NCBI GenBank assembly: GCA_030749275.1
Contig: JASMKJ010000472.1
Span: forward strand, 1 to 7,086
Source: Acidimicrobiales bacterium
GTDB lineage: Bacteria; Actinomycetota; Acidimicrobiia; Acidimicrobiales; Poriferisodalaceae
Direction of reading: 5' to 3'
DNA: 7,086 nucleotides
Of this stretch, positions 6,099-7,086 are shown piece by piece. The first letter of the stretch is position 1, and each line of letters starts with the position of its first letter. Under the pieces are notes generated by a model, which made no database searches, had not been told where the DNA came from, and saw only the letters and a list, made by a program, of their open reading frames with translations. Made by a program: the position numbers and the translations under genes.

Positions 6099-7061
6099 AT
6101 GTCCCATTCGTCTTATTTTAAGAACAATGAAATCACGATTGAGGTCACCAACAACTGCTCCGCGAGTTGTGTGATGTGTCCCCGAGAACTAATGACTAAG
6201 CCGATTGAGCGAATGACCGATGAGGTGTGGAGGAAGACGGTTGATGACGCCTTCGCTCATGACATCAAGGTTCTCGATCTATGCGGCTATGGCGATGTAT
6301 TTCTAGACAAGGATCTGTTCCGGAAGCTTGACTACGCGAAGTCGCTTAATCCGGAATTCCATGTCTACGTGAGCACGACCGGGGCCGCCATGTTTCCGAG
6401 AAAGTTTGAGCAAACGTTGGAATACATAGACACTCTGAAGTTCAGTATCTATGGCACCACTAAGGATGTTTACGAGAAGATGATGGAAGGTTGCGATTTC
6501 GACAAGTCAATGTCGAACATCCTGGATTTCCTCAACTTTCAGGCGGGTAGTTCCTCTGCTACCTGGATGATTGCCAACTACATCGTCATGGAGGAGAACG
6601 CACACCAGTTGCAGGACTGGATCGACATGTGGGAACCGAAGATGGACGAGGTCTACGCTTGGAAGCCACATAACTGGGTGACTGCGCGCGACTACCGGGA
6701 CATGTCCGGCAAGACGCAGTCCTCGTGCGGGAGGCCCCTGGATGGTCCGTTGAACATCGCGTCGAACGGTGACGCCCACGTCTGTTGCTACGACTTCAAC
6801 AAGGTTCTCACCGTCGGCAACATCCGGGAGCAGTCGATCGATGAAATCCTCTCTGGCGAAGCAATGAAGTTCATTCAGGAAAAGCACAGAAATAATGACT
6901 TTGACGGACTCATCTGTGCCGACTGTGACCAGACGACTAAGGATGACTCGGTACTTATCTACAAGTCGAATCCTGATCGGGTGGTGGGTATGAGCAACAG
7001 CTCCATGTACGTCTATGACACTCCGGTATCTACCGACTCGCGCGTCGAACTGCGACTCTGA
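6099..7061 (+). CDS. Radical SAM protein with BtrN-like auxiliary-cluster (twitch/SPASM) C-terminus
   Basis: A protein of 320 residues. CSASCVMC (Cys20, Cys24, Cys27) is the CX3CX2C motif that binds the SAM-cleaving [4Fe-4S] cluster. It is followed by the GYGD strand (63-66, in the place of the usual GGEP), VSTTG (91-95) and FSIYG (115-119), as in the radical SAM barrel. The C-terminal region has Cys210, CC at 229-230, and Cys273/Cys276 in CADC, with the C-x13-G-x4-C opening of SPASM domains but without its later cysteines. That pattern suits a single auxiliary cluster, as in twitch enzymes such as BtrN, a sugar-alcohol dehydrogenase of butirosin synthesis. The substrate is unknown; peptide modification is less likely, since no precursor peptide is visible. 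The frame could begin at TTG 6078, but ATG 6099 has a clear AAAAGGA. The gene is divergent from the sugar operon and separated from it by the insertion sequence. Confidence 0.88.
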   Translation: MSHSSYFKNNEITIEVTNNCSASCVMCPRELMTKPIERMTDEVWRKTVDDAFAHDIKVLDLCGYGDVFLDKDLFRKLDYAKSLNPEFHVYVSTTGAAMFPRKFEQTLEYIDTLKFSIYGTTKDVYEKMMEGCDFDKSMSNILDFLNFQAGSSSATWMIANYIVMEENAHQLQDWIDMWEPKMDEVYAWKPHNWVTARDYRDMSGKTQSSCGRPLDGPLNIASNGDAHVCCYDFNKVLTVGNIREQSIDEILSGEAMKFIQEKHRNNDFDGLICADCDQTTKDDSVLIYKSNPDRVVGMSNSSMYVYDTPVSTDSRVELRL

Positions 7062-7086
7062 CGAAGTCCACCATCGCAGAACCGAC

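Noticed and set aside
6507..6887. A 126-codon open frame on the minus strand
   Set aside because: Antisense to the clearly recognisable radical SAM gene, with no family motif of its own.
1..7086. tRNA, rRNA or CRISPR array
   Set aside because: No tandem repeat-spacer pattern and no tRNA- or rRNA-like segment was seen on reading the window.

Overview
The window looks like part of a bacterial surface-sugar biosynthesis locus. The evidence points to a CMP-activated, nonulosonic-acid-like (sialic-acid-type) sugar, and an insertion sequence has landed in its divergent promoter region. Base composition is moderate in GC, several starts are GTG, and the insertion sequence is visibly richer in GC than its neighbours. 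This would fit an environmental actinobacterium (Acidimicrobiia-like) or a chloroflexote, but the sequence does not settle the taxon.

Layout. On the minus strand, transcribed from about 4560 down to and past base 1, are three genes. The first is a NeuA-type acylneuraminate cytidylyltransferase (4558-3833). The second is a class III PLP-dependent aminotransferase (3801-2425). The third is a large fused synthase (2123 to beyond base 1) with four modules in order: CBS pair, NeuB-type PEP-condensing TIM barrel, SAF domain, and a xylose-isomerase-like second TIM barrel. The fused gene runs off the left edge without a stop. The first two genes are bridged by a 12-codon mini-ORF that overlaps the stop of one and the start of the next. 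The last two are separated by about 300 bases that hold a conserved-looking RNA hairpin.

Bases 4559-5060 hold no clear gene. They contain one weak 55-codon ORF, a candidate minus-strand promoter overlapped by a palindromic operator-like site, and a second palindrome. A complete IS5-family-like insertion sequence (5061-6025) follows, with imperfect 20-bp terminal inverted repeats, a TA flank on both sides and an intact DDE transposase. Just beyond it on the plus strand is a radical SAM protein (6099-7061). The spacing of its C-terminal cysteines resembles the single auxiliary [4Fe-4S] 'twitch' arrangement of BtrN-type alcohol dehydrogenases.

How the genes may work together (inference). The radical SAM enzyme could oxidise a sugar hydroxyl to a carbonyl and the aminotransferase could aminate it. 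The isomerase-like module may shape the precursor, the NeuB module condenses an aldose with phosphoenolpyruvate to a 3-deoxy-2-keto acid sugar, and NeuA activates this as the CMP-sugar. No standard sialic, legionaminic or pseudaminic precursor enzyme (hydrolysing epimerase, DegT aminotransferase, nucleotide-sugar dehydratase) is visible, so the product cannot be named and may be unusual.
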